The position numbers and the translations under genes are program-made. This document shows, one piece after another, positions 1-8,162 of a DNA stretch of 64,000 bases. The notes below the pieces were generated by a model, which saw nothing but the letters and a program-made list of their open reading frames with translations, was not told the DNA's origin and did no database searches. Each line of letters opens with the position of its first letter. The stretch's first letter is position 1. This DNA is from Geodermatophilus ruber (lineage in GTDB: Bacteria > Actinomycetota > Actinomycetes > Mycobacteriales > Geodermatophilaceae): NCBI RefSeq assembly GCF_900114385.1, contig NZ_FOSW01000002.1, positions 62,001 to 126,000 on the forward strand. The letters run 5' to 3'.

Positions 1-1
1 G

Positions 2-157
2 TGGGAGTTCGGCGAGGCCTCTCGGTTGCGCTTCTACGCCCAGCAGTGCCTGCAGCAGTTCCCGCGCATGGTCGTGGAGAACGTCCGCCGCACCACCGAC
101 CTGCGCCCCCACATCCTCACCGTCACTGGCATGTACATGGAGATGCGGCATGGCTGA
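2..157 (+). CDS. C-terminal end of an upstream gene, 5' end outside the window
   Basis: Frame 2 is open from the window edge to a TGA at 155-157 and encodes about 51 residues, starting WEFGEASRLRF and ending MYMEMRHG. The next gene starts inside it (ATG at 150), an 8-bp overlap that implies translational coupling. In Tn554-like recombinase operons the gene before the large recombinase is another recombinase, so this may be the end of a TnpA-like protein. No catalytic motif is visible in this fragment, so the identity rests on position only. Confidence 0.5.
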   Translation, partial: WEFGEASRLRFYAQQCLQQFPRMVVENVRRTTDLRPHILTVTGMYMEMRHG

Positions 158-2384
158 CGTCATCCCCCTCTTCGGCGCTCCCGTCCGCGACCCGCGGCCC
201 CGCGCCGACCTGTTCGGCCCCGAGGAACGGGTCAACGACCTCGTTCCCGGCGGCGAGCACATCGACGCCGACGTCCGCTTCGGAGTCGACGTCTGGGACC
301 TCGCCGGGCACCACAGCTGGCGAGACAAGGCCGGCGCCTACACGAGGCTCGACTTCGGCAAGCTCGCTCCGCACTGGCGCGAGCCCGCGAAGGAGATGGC
401 GCTGCTGCAGCTCAACCCCGCACTCGCCGCCGCCCGCGCCTCGGACAGCCCGATGGCGCAGAACTGGCCGCACATCCAGGAGCCGGTCAAGCCGGTCACC
501 GCGCAGGGGAACCTGAAGATGCTGGGGCACGCGCTGGCGGTCGTCGACCAGCATCGGCTGACCCCGCTGGACAGCGAGGACTGGCAGCGGCTACGGCTGC
601 TGCTGCCCCAGCCGGCCAGCGTGGAGGACAAGCAGGCCGGGGCCACGCTATCGCCCAAGACCGCCCGTGGCCGCGCCCAGCAGCTCGTGGCCCTCTGGCA
701 GGTCACCCGGATCACCGGGCGCAGCGACCTGTTCAGCGACGCGCTGCCCTTCGACGGCCGCGACATCAACACCCTGTTCTCCACCACCGATCGTGGCCGC
801 AACTCCGTGCGCCCGCACGAGAACGTCGGCCACGTCCTCGGGTACACCGCCTGGCTGTTCGACCACGTCGCCAACGACATCGTCGACCACGTCGCCTGGT
901 GGGCGGACAACACCGCCGACGAGGCGCCGCTGTCCCGCGACGAGCTGCGCGAGGGCATGCTCTACCGGGCCGGTGAGATCGCCGAACGCACCGGCGGCGT
1001 GCTCCCCGGGTCCCGCAACGTCAACGGCGGCCTCACCCTGGCCCACTCCGCGTTGGCCCGGCTGCAGCACTGCTACGACGCCGACGCAGCGTTCGACGCC
1101 GGCCGCTGGGTGATGTCACAGCTGCGCGGGCAGGTCACCCTCTCCGAGGAGGCCAGTCCCTGCCCGCTGCCGATCACCGCGCTGCCCACCCGCGACGGTG
1201 GGGAGCGCCCCTGGGTGCCGCGGTTGCTGGCCAGTGAGGACGAACTCGACATCTGGCAGCGCCGGATGGTCTACGCGGCCATGTACTACCTCTCGGCCAC
1301 CATCATGCTGCGCGACAGCCAGCTGGCCGTCCTGCCGCTGAACTGCCTGGTCACCGAGGACATCCAGCGACCTGACGGCACCAGCTACGTGCAGCACAAG
1401 CTCGCGGCGTACAAGACCAAGAACCGGCACGCGCCGGTGCCCACCGAGGTCACCACCAACGGACGCGTCGCCGGCATCATCACCCTTCTGCAGCGGCTCC
1501 AGCAGGCGCTGGGCTACGAGCCCGCACGCCATCCCCACACCGGCGTGAGCTACCTGTTCGACCAGCGCCTGGCCACCCCGCTGGGCAAGCAGCCCCGCGT
1601 CGACGCCCGCGACGGCCTCTACCTCGACCAGGGGTTCGTCAAGGTCATGGTTGAGGGGGCGCGAGCTCTGCACCAGCGCGGGGTCCTCAGTCGCGACCTC
1701 ACTGACGTCGCCCTGAACATGCGCCAGGTGCGCATCACCTGCGCCCAGGCCTACGCCGGCCGCGAGCACGGCCAGGCGCTCGCCGCGGCCTTCGGCCAGT
1801 GGGACACCGCCGCCGTCGCCGGCGGCTACATCGGCGACGTCTACCGGCTGATCGCGCCGCTGGAGCCGGAGGACACCCGCGAGATCGCCCAGCAGGACAC
1901 CGGCCGGCGGCTGGTACGCACCGCCCGCAGCCGCGTCGGGCTCACCGGCAACGGGCTGGCGCGCTTCGACGCCGCGGTGGAGGCCAGCGCCGCCCTGAGC
2001 AACCCCACCCCGCTCACGCCGGCGCGGCTGAAGACCCTGGGCAGGAAGAACCCGCACATCGAGCAGGGGCCGCTGACCCTGTGCGTCTACCAGCCCGAAG
2101 GGGCGCTGTGCGGAGGCAAGGGCAAGCCCGACTTCCGGCTGTGCCTGCCGGGGCAGTGCCGCAACTCGGTGATGAGTCTGGCCGACCGCGCCCGCTACGA
2201 GCTGATGCGCCGTCAGCACCTGGCTGCGCACGCCGACGTGCTCCGTCGAGCCGCCGACAAGATGGACGACGCCAACCCCGCGATCCGGGTCGAGTTCGCC
2301 GACCACGACGACGCCGACCTACAGCGGATCATCACCGAGCACGTCGATGACTACATCCGCGCCGCGTTGGAGGACCGGGCATGA
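150..2384 (+). CDS. large tyrosine-recombinase-like protein, TnpB-like (Tn554 type)
   Basis: The product is 744 aa. The first 300 residues are helical and of unknown fold. The middle (about 370-560) resembles a diverged tyrosine recombinase: an Arg in IMLRDSQ (R388), a basic segment KTKNRH near 423 and a later MRQVRITCAQAYAGREH stretch that could hold the second Arg. The C-terminus has a cysteine cluster, C645, C654, C665 and C670, which looks like a metal-binding knuckle and is typical of Tn554 TnpB relatives. The gene overlaps its upstream neighbour by 8 bp and its downstream neighbour by 4 bp (ATGA), so three genes are coupled. The expected role is site-specific integration of the element. 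I did not identify the catalytic Tyr with certainty. Confidence 0.7.
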   Translation: MADVIPLFGAPVRDPRPRADLFGPEERVNDLVPGGEHIDADVRFGVDVWDLAGHHSWRDKAGAYTRLDFGKLAPHWREPAKEMALLQLNPALAAARASDSPMAQNWPHIQEPVKPVTAQGNLKMLGHALAVVDQHRLTPLDSEDWQRLRLLLPQPASVEDKQAGATLSPKTARGRAQQLVALWQVTRITGRSDLFSDALPFDGRDINTLFSTTDRGRNSVRPHENVGHVLGYTAWLFDHVANDIVDHVAWWADNTADEAPLSRDELREGMLYRAGEIAERTGGVLPGSRNVNGGLTLAHSALARLQHCYDADAAFDAGRWVMSQLRGQVTLSEEASPCPLPITALPTRDGGERPWVPRLLASEDELDIWQRRMVYAAMYYLSATIMLRDSQLAVLPLNCLVTEDIQRPDGTSYVQHKLAAYKTKNRHAPVPTEVTTNGRVAGIITLLQRLQQALGYEPARHPHTGVSYLFDQRLATPLGKQPRVDARDGLYLDQGFVKVMVEGARALHQRGVLSRDLTDVALNMRQVRITCAQAYAGREHGQALAAAFGQWDTAAVAGGYIGDVYRLIAPLEPEDTREIAQQDTGRRLVRTARSRVGLTGNGLARFDAAVEASAALSNPTPLTPARLKTLGRKNPHIEQGPLTLCVYQPEGALCGGKGKPDFRLCLPGQCRNSVMSLADRARYELMRRQHLAAHADVLRRAADKMDDANPAIRVEFADHDDADLQRIITEHVDDYIRAALEDRA

Positions 2385-2914
2385 GCGACCCCGGCCTCGA
2401 CGCCCTGGTCCGCGCCGCCGCCCGGGTCGCCGCCGGTGAGAAGTTCACCGGGGAGCTGCTCGGCGAGGAAGCAGTTCCCGTGCCGCTGCGGCTGGTACTC
2501 GCCGCTGCGGTGCTCGCCGCGTCCGACCGTCCGGTCACGAAGAAGGCCGTCACCGCCATCGCCCCCGCGGCACGATCGGCGACCTACCGGGACCACGCCC
2601 AACTGCTCGACCAGGTGACCGCTCACCTGCCCGCGCTGGTGCAGGCCCAGCTGGAGACCGCCGGCACCGGCGCCTCCGTCACCGACCTGGCCAGGCAGCT
2701 CCAGCACGCCAACGACACCATCGCCGAGGAGCGCAGGAAGCGGGAGGAAGCCGAGCTCCGGCTCCAGCACGTCGCCTCCTACGCGCGGGAGCTGCAGTGG
2801 CAGCTCAAGCCCCAGTTCGACGCCCTCGTGCGGGAGAAGGCCGAGAAGGTGCGACCACTGCGGCTCGTCGACGCCCAGCCAGACGCCACCGCAGACCCCC
2901 AGGACGTCCCGTGA
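2381..2914 (+). CDS. small coiled-coil accessory protein of the recombinase operon (TnpC/DUF6262-like)
   Basis: The protein has 177 aa. Residues 1-75 are helical and could form a small winged-helix domain (RPVTKKAVTAIAP resembles a recognition region). Residues about 100-165 are a charged heptad-rich coiled coil (RQLQHANDTIAEERRKREE). It starts within the stop of the recombinase gene (ATGA overlap). Tn554-type elements encode a small TnpC after TnpB that helps recombination, and the architecture and position fit that role. Assignment is by context and shape, not by a catalytic motif. Confidence 0.6.
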   Translation: MSDPGLDALVRAAARVAAGEKFTGELLGEEAVPVPLRLVLAAAVLAASDRPVTKKAVTAIAPAARSATYRDHAQLLDQVTAHLPALVQAQLETAGTGASVTDLARQLQHANDTIAEERRKREEAELRLQHVASYARELQWQLKPQFDALVREKAEKVRPLRLVDAQPDATADPQDVP

Positions 2915-3003
2915 AGCCGCGGCCGGCGACTGCCGGCACGTCCCGGTCCCGGCACGCTGACCTGCCACTACGCCACCACACACCGGGGGAGAGGTAGCCG
3001 ACC

Positions 3004-4371
3004 ATGACCGACCAGCAGCCGGCCATCGCCGATGTCCTGGGCATCCGCTACGAGCAGCCCATCTCGGACGAGCAAGGTTGGGCCGACGTCTTCCCCGACC
3101 CGGCCGCAGCGCCCGCAGCGCCCGGACCGGACATGTTCACCGGGCCGCTGGGACAGCTCACCCGCACCATCGCCCCGCACGTGCCGTGGGACCCCATCGC
3201 CTTCCACATGCAGGCGCTCGTCGCGCTCGGGAACCACCTCGGCTACACCCCTCACGTCGAGGACGGCGCCAACCAGCGCCGGGCCAATCTGTTCCTCGCC
3301 GTCGTCGGCGGTACTGCGTCGGGCAAGGGGTCATCGTTCGCCTTCGTCGACTGGCTGCTCGCCGGCGTCGACGACGCCTACCGGCTCGATCGCGTGATCA
3401 CCGCCGTCGGCTCCGGCGAGGGGCTGCTGTCGAAGATCACCGACCCCGTCTACACGCTGTCCCCGCGGGGCGACAGCGTGCTGGCCATCCCCGGCTCGCA
3501 GGACAAGCGCGTGCTCTACCTCGAGGAGGAGCTCGGCGCGCTGTTCAACAAGATGGTCAGCCAGGAGTCCGTCGAGAAGATGATCACGAAGGCGTGGGAC
3601 TCCGGCGTCCTGGAGACGGCGACGAAGAAGGAGTCCATGCGCTGCACGCAGCCGCACGTCTCCATCATCGGCCACATCACGCCTGACGAGCTGCACGACC
3701 GCCTGGACAAGCGGCTGCTGGACAACGGGTTCTCCAACCGCTGGCTCTACGTGCTCATCAAGCGCACCGCCGTGGTCGTGCGCCCGCCCGCGCCCCACCA
3801 GATCCCCGGCGCCGCCGCACTGGTCGACGTCATCAGGACCAACCTCGAGCAGTCCCGGTCCTGCATCGACGGCCCGATGCAGCTGACCCCGCAGGCCGCT
3901 GAGGTGTTCGCCGAGACCCACGCCGCCATGACCAGGTACCGGTTCGGCGGCGCGATGGGCAAGCAGTCGGCCCGGTGGGCCCCGCAGATCTACAAGCTCG
4001 CCGTCGTCTACGCCGCGATCGACGGCCACAAGAGCATCGGCGCCGTGCACATCGCGGCAGCCCGGGCCGCCTGGGCCTACAACCACCGCTCCGCCGGGGC
4101 GTTCTTCTCCGGGATGACCGGCAACCAGCACGCCGACCAGCTGCTGCAGATGTGGCGGGAGATGGACTACGCCGACCTGACGCTGACCGACATCGACGAG
4201 ATGTTCAGCAAGCACATGTCGGCCCACAAGCGCGGCCGGATGCTCGACCGCCTCGCCCGGGACGGTGTCATCGCCAAGAAGGCCGTGCAGGGCGCCAATG
4301 GCGGCCGCCCCGCCACCGTCATCCGCTTCAACGGCGCCGCAGACAGCCGCGCCCCGGCCGCCCGCTGGTAG
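3004..4371 (+). CDS. DUF3987-like P-loop ATPase (helicase/primase-associated)
   Basis: A 455-aa protein. A Walker A-like loop GGTASGKGSS lies near residues 102-111; the residue after Lys is Gly rather than Ser/Thr. A Walker B-like RVLYLEEELG lies near 168-177. The order of motifs and the IIGHITPDEL segment resemble the DUF3987/RepA-like ATPases found in plasmids, phages and integrative elements. The C-terminal 70 residues look like a winged helix (LTDIDEMFSKH, GGRPATVIRF). The gene starts 89 bp after the small coiled-coil gene, on the same strand, behind GGGGGAGAGG. I infer a DNA-processing role for the mobile element. Substrate and partners are unknown. Confidence 0.65.
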   Translation: MTDQQPAIADVLGIRYEQPISDEQGWADVFPDPAAAPAAPGPDMFTGPLGQLTRTIAPHVPWDPIAFHMQALVALGNHLGYTPHVEDGANQRRANLFLAVVGGTASGKGSSFAFVDWLLAGVDDAYRLDRVITAVGSGEGLLSKITDPVYTLSPRGDSVLAIPGSQDKRVLYLEEELGALFNKMVSQESVEKMITKAWDSGVLETATKKESMRCTQPHVSIIGHITPDELHDRLDKRLLDNGFSNRWLYVLIKRTAVVVRPPAPHQIPGAAALVDVIRTNLEQSRSCIDGPMQLTPQAAEVFAETHAAMTRYRFGGAMGKQSARWAPQIYKLAVVYAAIDGHKSIGAVHIAAARAAWAYNHRSAGAFFSGMTGNQHADQLLQMWREMDYADLTLTDIDEMFSKHMSAHKRGRMLDRLARDGVIAKKAVQGANGGRPATVIRFNGAADSRAPAARW

Positions 4372-4440
4372 CCGGCGGGGCCCACCCACTTTCCCCGCCC
4401 TGCCCGTAGACGCCTGTCAGCGGCGGGGCCTCGAGGAGGT

Positions 4441-4540
4441 GCAAGGGAGGGGTCCCCTCCGGGGTGCCCTTGCGCCGCAGCGGGGTGCCGCAGACTGGTG
4501 CGGAGGGGAGGGCGGGGAACCCGGGTCACTACCTCCGCAC
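4441..4540. repeat. two G+C-rich inverted repeats after the recombinase operon
   Basis: The first has arms GCAAGGG (4441-4447) and CCCTTGC (4467-4473) enclosing a perfect palindrome GGAGGGGTCCCCTCC (4446-4460). The second has 9-bp arms GTGCGGAGG (4498-4506) and CCTCCGCAC (4532-4540). They lie 70 bp past the ATPase stop, so termination is possible. They could equally be part of the end of the mobile element. Confidence 0.5.
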
Positions 4541-4545
4541 GTCCT

Positions 4546-4573
4546 TGTCCCTGAGCGGCCCACTGTGGGACAC
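4546..4573. repeat. 28-bp direct repeat, copy 1
   Basis: TGTCCCTGAGCGGCCCAC, three variable bases, then GGGACAC. The outer halves are inverted (GTCCC / GGGAC). The same 28-bp unit recurs at 5786-5813 in the same orientation with only the three middle bases changed (TGT here, CTA there). Confidence 0.75.
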
Positions 4574-4623
4574 GTCAGTTCGACCAGCGCATGTTCGGTC
4601 TAGCCGCAGGGAAGGACCCCGCC

Positions 4624-5256
4624 GTGAAGACCTCCGGGACCATCACCGCTGGACTGGCGGGCGCGTGCGTCGATGAAGGAGGCCGTCTGATCGAGCACTT
4701 CTTGCTCGACTGTGCGAGCCGGGCGGCCCTGGCCGCAGACCTCGTCCGGTTGGGACGGCTAGAGAACGACACCGACGAAATCCGGGTCGACCAGCAGCCC
4801 GTCGGTTGGGCTCCGCTGGACCGCACGCTGGAACAGCTGAGCAGGGGGCAGTTCACGCTCGATGCGTGGATTCTCAGCGGTTCCCTCGGACTCGCTGACG
4901 TGGTCGAGGGCCTGGTGGCTGCCGGGGCTTGGTCTCGGGTCAAGCGGCCGCTGCGACGTCGGGCCCGGTATGACACGGGACGGCCGCGTGACCGTTGGGG
5001 CCGGACTCCGGAGCGCGAACTCGTGCAGCCCCTAGGGACCATCCCGGCCTCACACCGGGACGCGGCGGTGCTCCTCCTGGCGCGAGCGGCCGGACTCGGG
5101 GATCAGGACAAGGAGATCGACGAGGTCCTGTACCGGACCGGTGAACTGCGGTGGTTCTGCGAGCTTGCGTGGCGCGCGATCAGCCAGGAACGGGCGAAGA
5201 ACCTGCAGGCGTACGGGGCCATGCGTGCTGGACGGGTCATCGGCGCTCCAGGCTGA
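4624..5256 (+). CDS. GPP34/GOLPH3-like protein, divergent
   Basis: From GTG 4624 the product is 210 aa. This start is preferred because GGGAAGGA precedes it; the in-frame ATG at 4591 has no ribosome site. The pattern resembles actinobacterial GPP34 (GOLPH3/Vps74-like) proteins: an N-terminal AALAADLVRLGRL helix, a central LADVVEGLVAAGAWSR segment, a basic tail RVKRPLRRRARY with Tyr, and a C-terminal VLLLARAAGLGD helix. In eukaryotes the family binds phosphoinositides at Golgi membranes; its bacterial role is not settled, although some phage-defence systems use related proteins. The gene lies between two 28-bp direct repeats in the accessory region. Confidence 0.5.
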   Translation: MKTSGTITAGLAGACVDEGGRLIEHFLLDCASRAALAADLVRLGRLENDTDEIRVDQQPVGWAPLDRTLEQLSRGQFTLDAWILSGSLGLADVVEGLVAAGAWSRVKRPLRRRARYDTGRPRDRWGRTPERELVQPLGTIPASHRDAAVLLLARAAGLGDQDKEIDEVLYRTGELRWFCELAWRAISQERAKNLQAYGAMRAGRVIGAPG

Positions 5257-5325
5257 CAGCTCCATGACTTCGCCCACGTCCGCGCGCGGCCCACCACGGG
5301 GACAGCCCGGTTCACCCCAACATCC

Positions 5326-5616
5326 CTACGGTTGGGCGGGAGGCTCCGTGTGCCGGTCCGCGTACCTCCGTCGCAGCCACCAGCGGACCGGCAGAGCCGC
5401 TAGCCCCCAACCGAGGAACATGATCAACGCCCAGACCCAACCGCCAAGCACATAGCCCAGCGCGGCTCCCACGACGCCCCAGAGCAGTTGCCGGAGCAGG
5501 AAGGGACCTAGCGGAGCTGTCGCATAAGCCCTGGCTCCCGCGCGGTCCTGCTCTCGCATTCGATGAGATGCCTGCTCGTACGAGTTGCGTGCGCCGCCGT
5601 TTGGTCGGTCCTCCAT
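5326..5616 (-). CDS. small two-helix membrane protein
   Basis: From ATG 5616 the protein is 96 aa (MEDRPNGGARNSYEQ start). A charged 40-residue N-terminus is followed by two closely spaced hydrophobic segments (about 44-62 and 65-80) and a basic tail WWLRRRYADR. The open frame continues upstream to 5904, but that part is Arg/Pro-rich and not protein-like. The function is unknown. It lies between the two 28-bp repeats together with the GOLPH3-like gene and converges on it. Confidence 0.55.
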   Translation of the reverse strand: MEDRPNGGARNSYEQASHRMREQDRAGARAYATAPLGPFLLRQLLWGVVGAALGYVLGGWVWALIMFLGWGLAALPVRWWLRRRYADRHTEPPAQP

Positions 5617-5785
5617 GTCCACACCATTGGTGAGCCGACTGAACACCGGCAACTCCCGGCCAGTCGGACGGAGGAGAGCCCACCGAACGAGTGAACGACG
5701 GATCACAAACCCCTGAGAAGCGCGACGGGCGTCCCGTCGCATGACCTTTCCCCTGAAGCCGCCCTCGGGGCGGGCCGGCGCCCGG

Positions 5786-5813
5786 TGTCCCTGAGCGGCC
5801 CACCTAGGGACAC
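5786..5813. repeat. 28-bp direct repeat, copy 2
   Basis: Second copy of the unit at 4546-4573, identical at 25 of 28 bases. Together the copies bracket about 1.24 kb holding the GOLPH3-like and two-helix membrane genes. Confidence 0.75.
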
Positions 5814-5821
5814 CCTGCTCC

Positions 5822-5851
5822 GGTCCCTCGGGTGGGTGAAACCGAGGGACC
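5822..5851. promoter_or_regulatory. perfect inverted repeat between divergent small membrane genes
   Basis: Arms GGTCCCTCGG (5822-5831) and CCGAGGGACC (5842-5851) with a 10-bp centre. It lies between genes starting at 5616 (minus) and 5890 (plus), so an operator is more likely than a terminator, but no binding protein can be named. Confidence 0.4.
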
Positions 5852-5889
5852 CGGGTGCCGTCCCTGACTGCGGCCGGTAGGACGGAGCC

Positions 5890-6081
5890 ATGGAGTCGCA
5901 GCACGTGCCGAACAACCTGAAAGTCTTCTTTGGAGTCGTCTTCGCGGTCAGCGTGTTGTCGCTCGTGTACGGCTTGACCGGCAGCGGGTCGAGGACTCCG
6001 TACATCGTCTTCGGCGCGCTGGGCCTCGGAAGCATCCTGCTCTTCATCTACGCGGTCATCCGAACCCGCAGAGGGACATGA
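5890..6081 (+). CDS. small two-helix membrane protein
   Basis: A 63-aa protein with hydrophobic segments at about 12-30 and 38-57 separated by a short polar turn (GSGSRTP) and ending in a basic tail RTRRGT. AGGACGGAG precedes the ATG at a good distance. Nothing identifies its function; the topology resembles small membrane anchors. Confidence 0.55.
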   Translation: MESQHVPNNLKVFFGVVFAVSVLSLVYGLTGSGSRTPYIVFGALGLGSILLFIYAVIRTRRGT

Positions 6082-6157
6082 CGAGACTGTCCCTAAAGCT
6101 GCCTTCAGGGCGAGGGGGCAGGAAGTCAGCCCGATGGATCACCCTCAGTTGCTGTAC

Positions 6158-6496
6158 TCAGAGCGTGGTCGCAGCGTCCCACAACGCACCGGCGGTGCCG
6201 CGCCACGTGTGTTCCCACTGCACGTAGCGCCCGTCTGGGCACGAATCGCCATACTCAAGGCGCACCGGCGTGAAGCCGGCCGTTGCCACGAGTGCTCGCG
6301 CCAGCTCCGGCCGGCTCTCAACGGCCGCGGTCAGCTGTCCGTAGTCGTAGGTCAGCGGCCATCCGGCCGCCAGGTCGGCGAGCACCCAACCCAGGGCCTC
6401 CCCGTGCCCGCCAGCGCAGTGCGCCCCTTCAGCGGCGACGGCGGCTACGAAGGCCGCACGGCATGCCGAAGACGGCTCCCTGGTCGCGTCGAGCAT
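6158..6496 (-). CDS. hypothetical protein, 112 aa
   Basis: Composition looks protein-like rather than shadow-like, with regular alternation and motifs such as WPLTYDYGQL and VRLEYGDSCPDG; it has several Cys and Trp residues. GAGAGA lies upstream of the ATG. It is in the same orientation as the Abi_C gene upstream of it, with a 33-bp gap, so the two may be co-transcribed. I recognise no domain. Confidence 0.45.
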   Translation of the reverse strand: MLDATREPSSACRAAFVAAVAAEGAHCAGGHGEALGWVLADLAAGWPLTYDYGQLTAAVESRPELARALVATAGFTPVRLEYGDSCPDGRYVQWEHTWRGTAGALWDAATTL

Positions 6497-6529
6497 GGGG
6501 TCTCTCTACCGCGGGTGGTGAAGTCACCG

Positions 6530-7423
6530 CTAGCCCCCGGCCTCCTGCGGCTGCACGTCCGCGGCGTCCGCTGACGGCGTCTTGCGCCAGGGAGCGGCCG
6601 GGTCGGCCAGTGTGTCCAGCAGGAACCGGCAGTACGCCGTGCCGCTATGCACCGCGAGGCGGGCGTGCCGCTCGGTGAGGCCCCGCAGTGGAGTGTCCCG
6701 CCCGTGGTCGCGGCCGTACCGGTTGCGCAGCTCGTCGATGCCGATCGCGACCTTGTACAGGCCGTCGAGAACCATCTTCAGGCTGGTGTCGCCGGCCTTG
6801 TCCGGCGCCAGGGTGCCCACCATGAGGCCGAGCGCCTTCTGCGCGTCGGAGACGAGCACGTTGAACTTCGGGTTGCGGCCCCAGCTGCCGCCGGTCTCCC
6901 GCAGGACAATCTTGGCCGTGCTCTCGATGAGGGCCTTGACCGCGCTGAGCGCGCTGGCCGGGTCGGTGTCGACCTCGCGGTCGATGCGCTCCAGGTGCTC
7001 CTGCAGGACCTCGATGTCGGCGATCTGGTCCAGCGGGATCTCCACCCGGCGGCCGGCGACGGCGCGCAGCTGCCCGTCTGGGCCCTGCGCGAAGCCGTCG
7101 TCGGTCAACGCCCGCAGCAGCTTCCCGCGGGCCCGGTCGCCGGTCTCGTCCCCCTCACGCGGAAGGACGTCGGCGAGCACGTCGTCGAGGACGCGCAGCA
7201 GCTTGCGCCGATCCGCCGGGTCGCTGAGGTCGAGCGAGGCGACGTACTGCGCGGTCAGCCCCCGGCGCTGCCCGTTGATGGCCCGCACCGCCTCCTCGGC
7301 CACCTCCGGCGGCGGCAGGCTGATGCCGTGGTCCTCGAAGAGGTGCCCGATGGGCGTGAGGGCGGACCAGTCCGTGAGGACGTCGCCCAGGATGCGGAGC
7401 GTCCGCTTGGAGAAGGTGGCCAT
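6530..7423 (-). CDS. abortive-infection family protein (Abi_C domain)
   Basis: From ATG 7423 the protein is 297 aa (MATFSKRTLRILG). The upstream in-frame extension to 7486 is low-complexity and was excluded. Residues about 155-272 match the pattern of the Abi C-terminal domain: DPASALSAVKALIESTAKI, then a final helical bundle with GLYKVAIGID, ELRNRYGRDHG (231-241) and a closing helix. In other bacteria this domain occurs in abortive-infection or RNase-like defence proteins. The N-terminal 140 residues are unassigned. It sits head-to-tail with a PH-like membrane protein gene, and a kinase gene diverges about 0.9 kb away, which is compatible with a defence locus; that is inference. Confidence 0.65.
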   Translation of the reverse strand: MATFSKRTLRILGDVLTDWSALTPIGHLFEDHGISLPPPEVAEEAVRAINGQRRGLTAQYVASLDLSDPADRRKLLRVLDDVLADVLPREGDETGDRARGKLLRALTDDGFAQGPDGQLRAVAGRRVEIPLDQIADIEVLQEHLERIDREVDTDPASALSAVKALIESTAKIVLRETGGSWGRNPKFNVLVSDAQKALGLMVGTLAPDKAGDTSLKMVLDGLYKVAIGIDELRNRYGRDHGRDTPLRGLTERHARLAVHSGTAYCRFLLDTLADPAAPWRKTPSADAADVQPQEAGG

Positions 7424-7489
7424 CGCAGCAACCGACGGTAGCGGGACATGCGCAGTCGGCGCACCCAAGCGGTGCCGAGGCCCCACGCG

Positions 7490-7945
7490 TCAGCTGTGGG
7501 TCGACGTGTCTCCGAGCCACTGGCGCAGCTCCGCGGCCTGCTGCTCCAACTGTCGCTGCCCGGGGAACGGCAGCGTCTCCGTCGCCACGAGATGCAGGGT
7601 CGCCCCGTCCTTGAGCAGCAGCTCGACGCGCCGCACGGACCCGAACCCGGCTTGTCGGCCGACCATCACCCGGTCGATGTCTGCCCGCTGGAGCCGGCGG
7701 GTGGTCAGTCGGTTCCGCACCTCGAGTGACCCGTCGGCATGCCCGCGGACGCGGCTGAACACGGTCGCTGTGTTGTAGCCGGTGATGCCCACTGCGAAGG
7801 CCACGAAGACGACCGTGAAGAGCGGGGAACCGCCGGTGGTCAGGGCGAACAGCACGAGCGCGACGGCCACCACGAGAGAGGCGGCGTAGAGGGCGGTGGA
7901 CAGGCGTGGCGGGCGCAGTTCGAACACGGCGTTCGGCGAGGTCAC
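7490..7945 (-). CDS. PH-like domain membrane protein
   Basis: With the GTG at 7945 the product is 151 aa: a short N-terminus (FELRPPRL), two hydrophobic segments (about 15-34 and 38-56), then a soluble beta-rich domain about 60-150 with VEVRNRLTTRRLQRADI and VELLLKDGATLHL. This is the usual layout of small bacterial PH (bPH) proteins. An alternative ATG at 8005 would add 20 residues that do not look structured. It lies 66 bp upstream of the Abi_C gene on the same strand. Module A of the repeat family lies just upstream. The function is unknown. Confidence 0.55.
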   Translation of the reverse strand: MTSPNAVFELRPPRLSTALYAASLVVAVALVLFALTTGGSPLFTVVFVAFAVGITGYNTATVFSRVRGHADGSLEVRNRLTTRRLQRADIDRVMVGRQAGFGSVRRVELLLKDGATLHLVATETLPFPGQRQLEQQAAELRQWLGDTSTHS

Positions 7946-8162
7946 GGCCGTGATGATGCAGTGGCGTGTGTCGAGGGCGCTCGCTGACGGCCACGTCGCA
8001 CCCATGCGGGTGAACCGTTTCTCCGCTTCCTCCGCATCTCCGCAGGGGACACGGCAGGGGCGATCCGGGGACAGACTGCCAGAGCCGCACAGGGGACCGG
8101 TCGGACCAGACAGGGGACTCGCCAGCCGGGGGGACACCCCCCGGATGGTCAGGTCCTCGTGA

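Noticed and set aside
2797..2997. Short plus-strand frame overlapping the TnpC-like gene
   Set aside because: Shifted frame of the coiled-coil gene with shadow composition.
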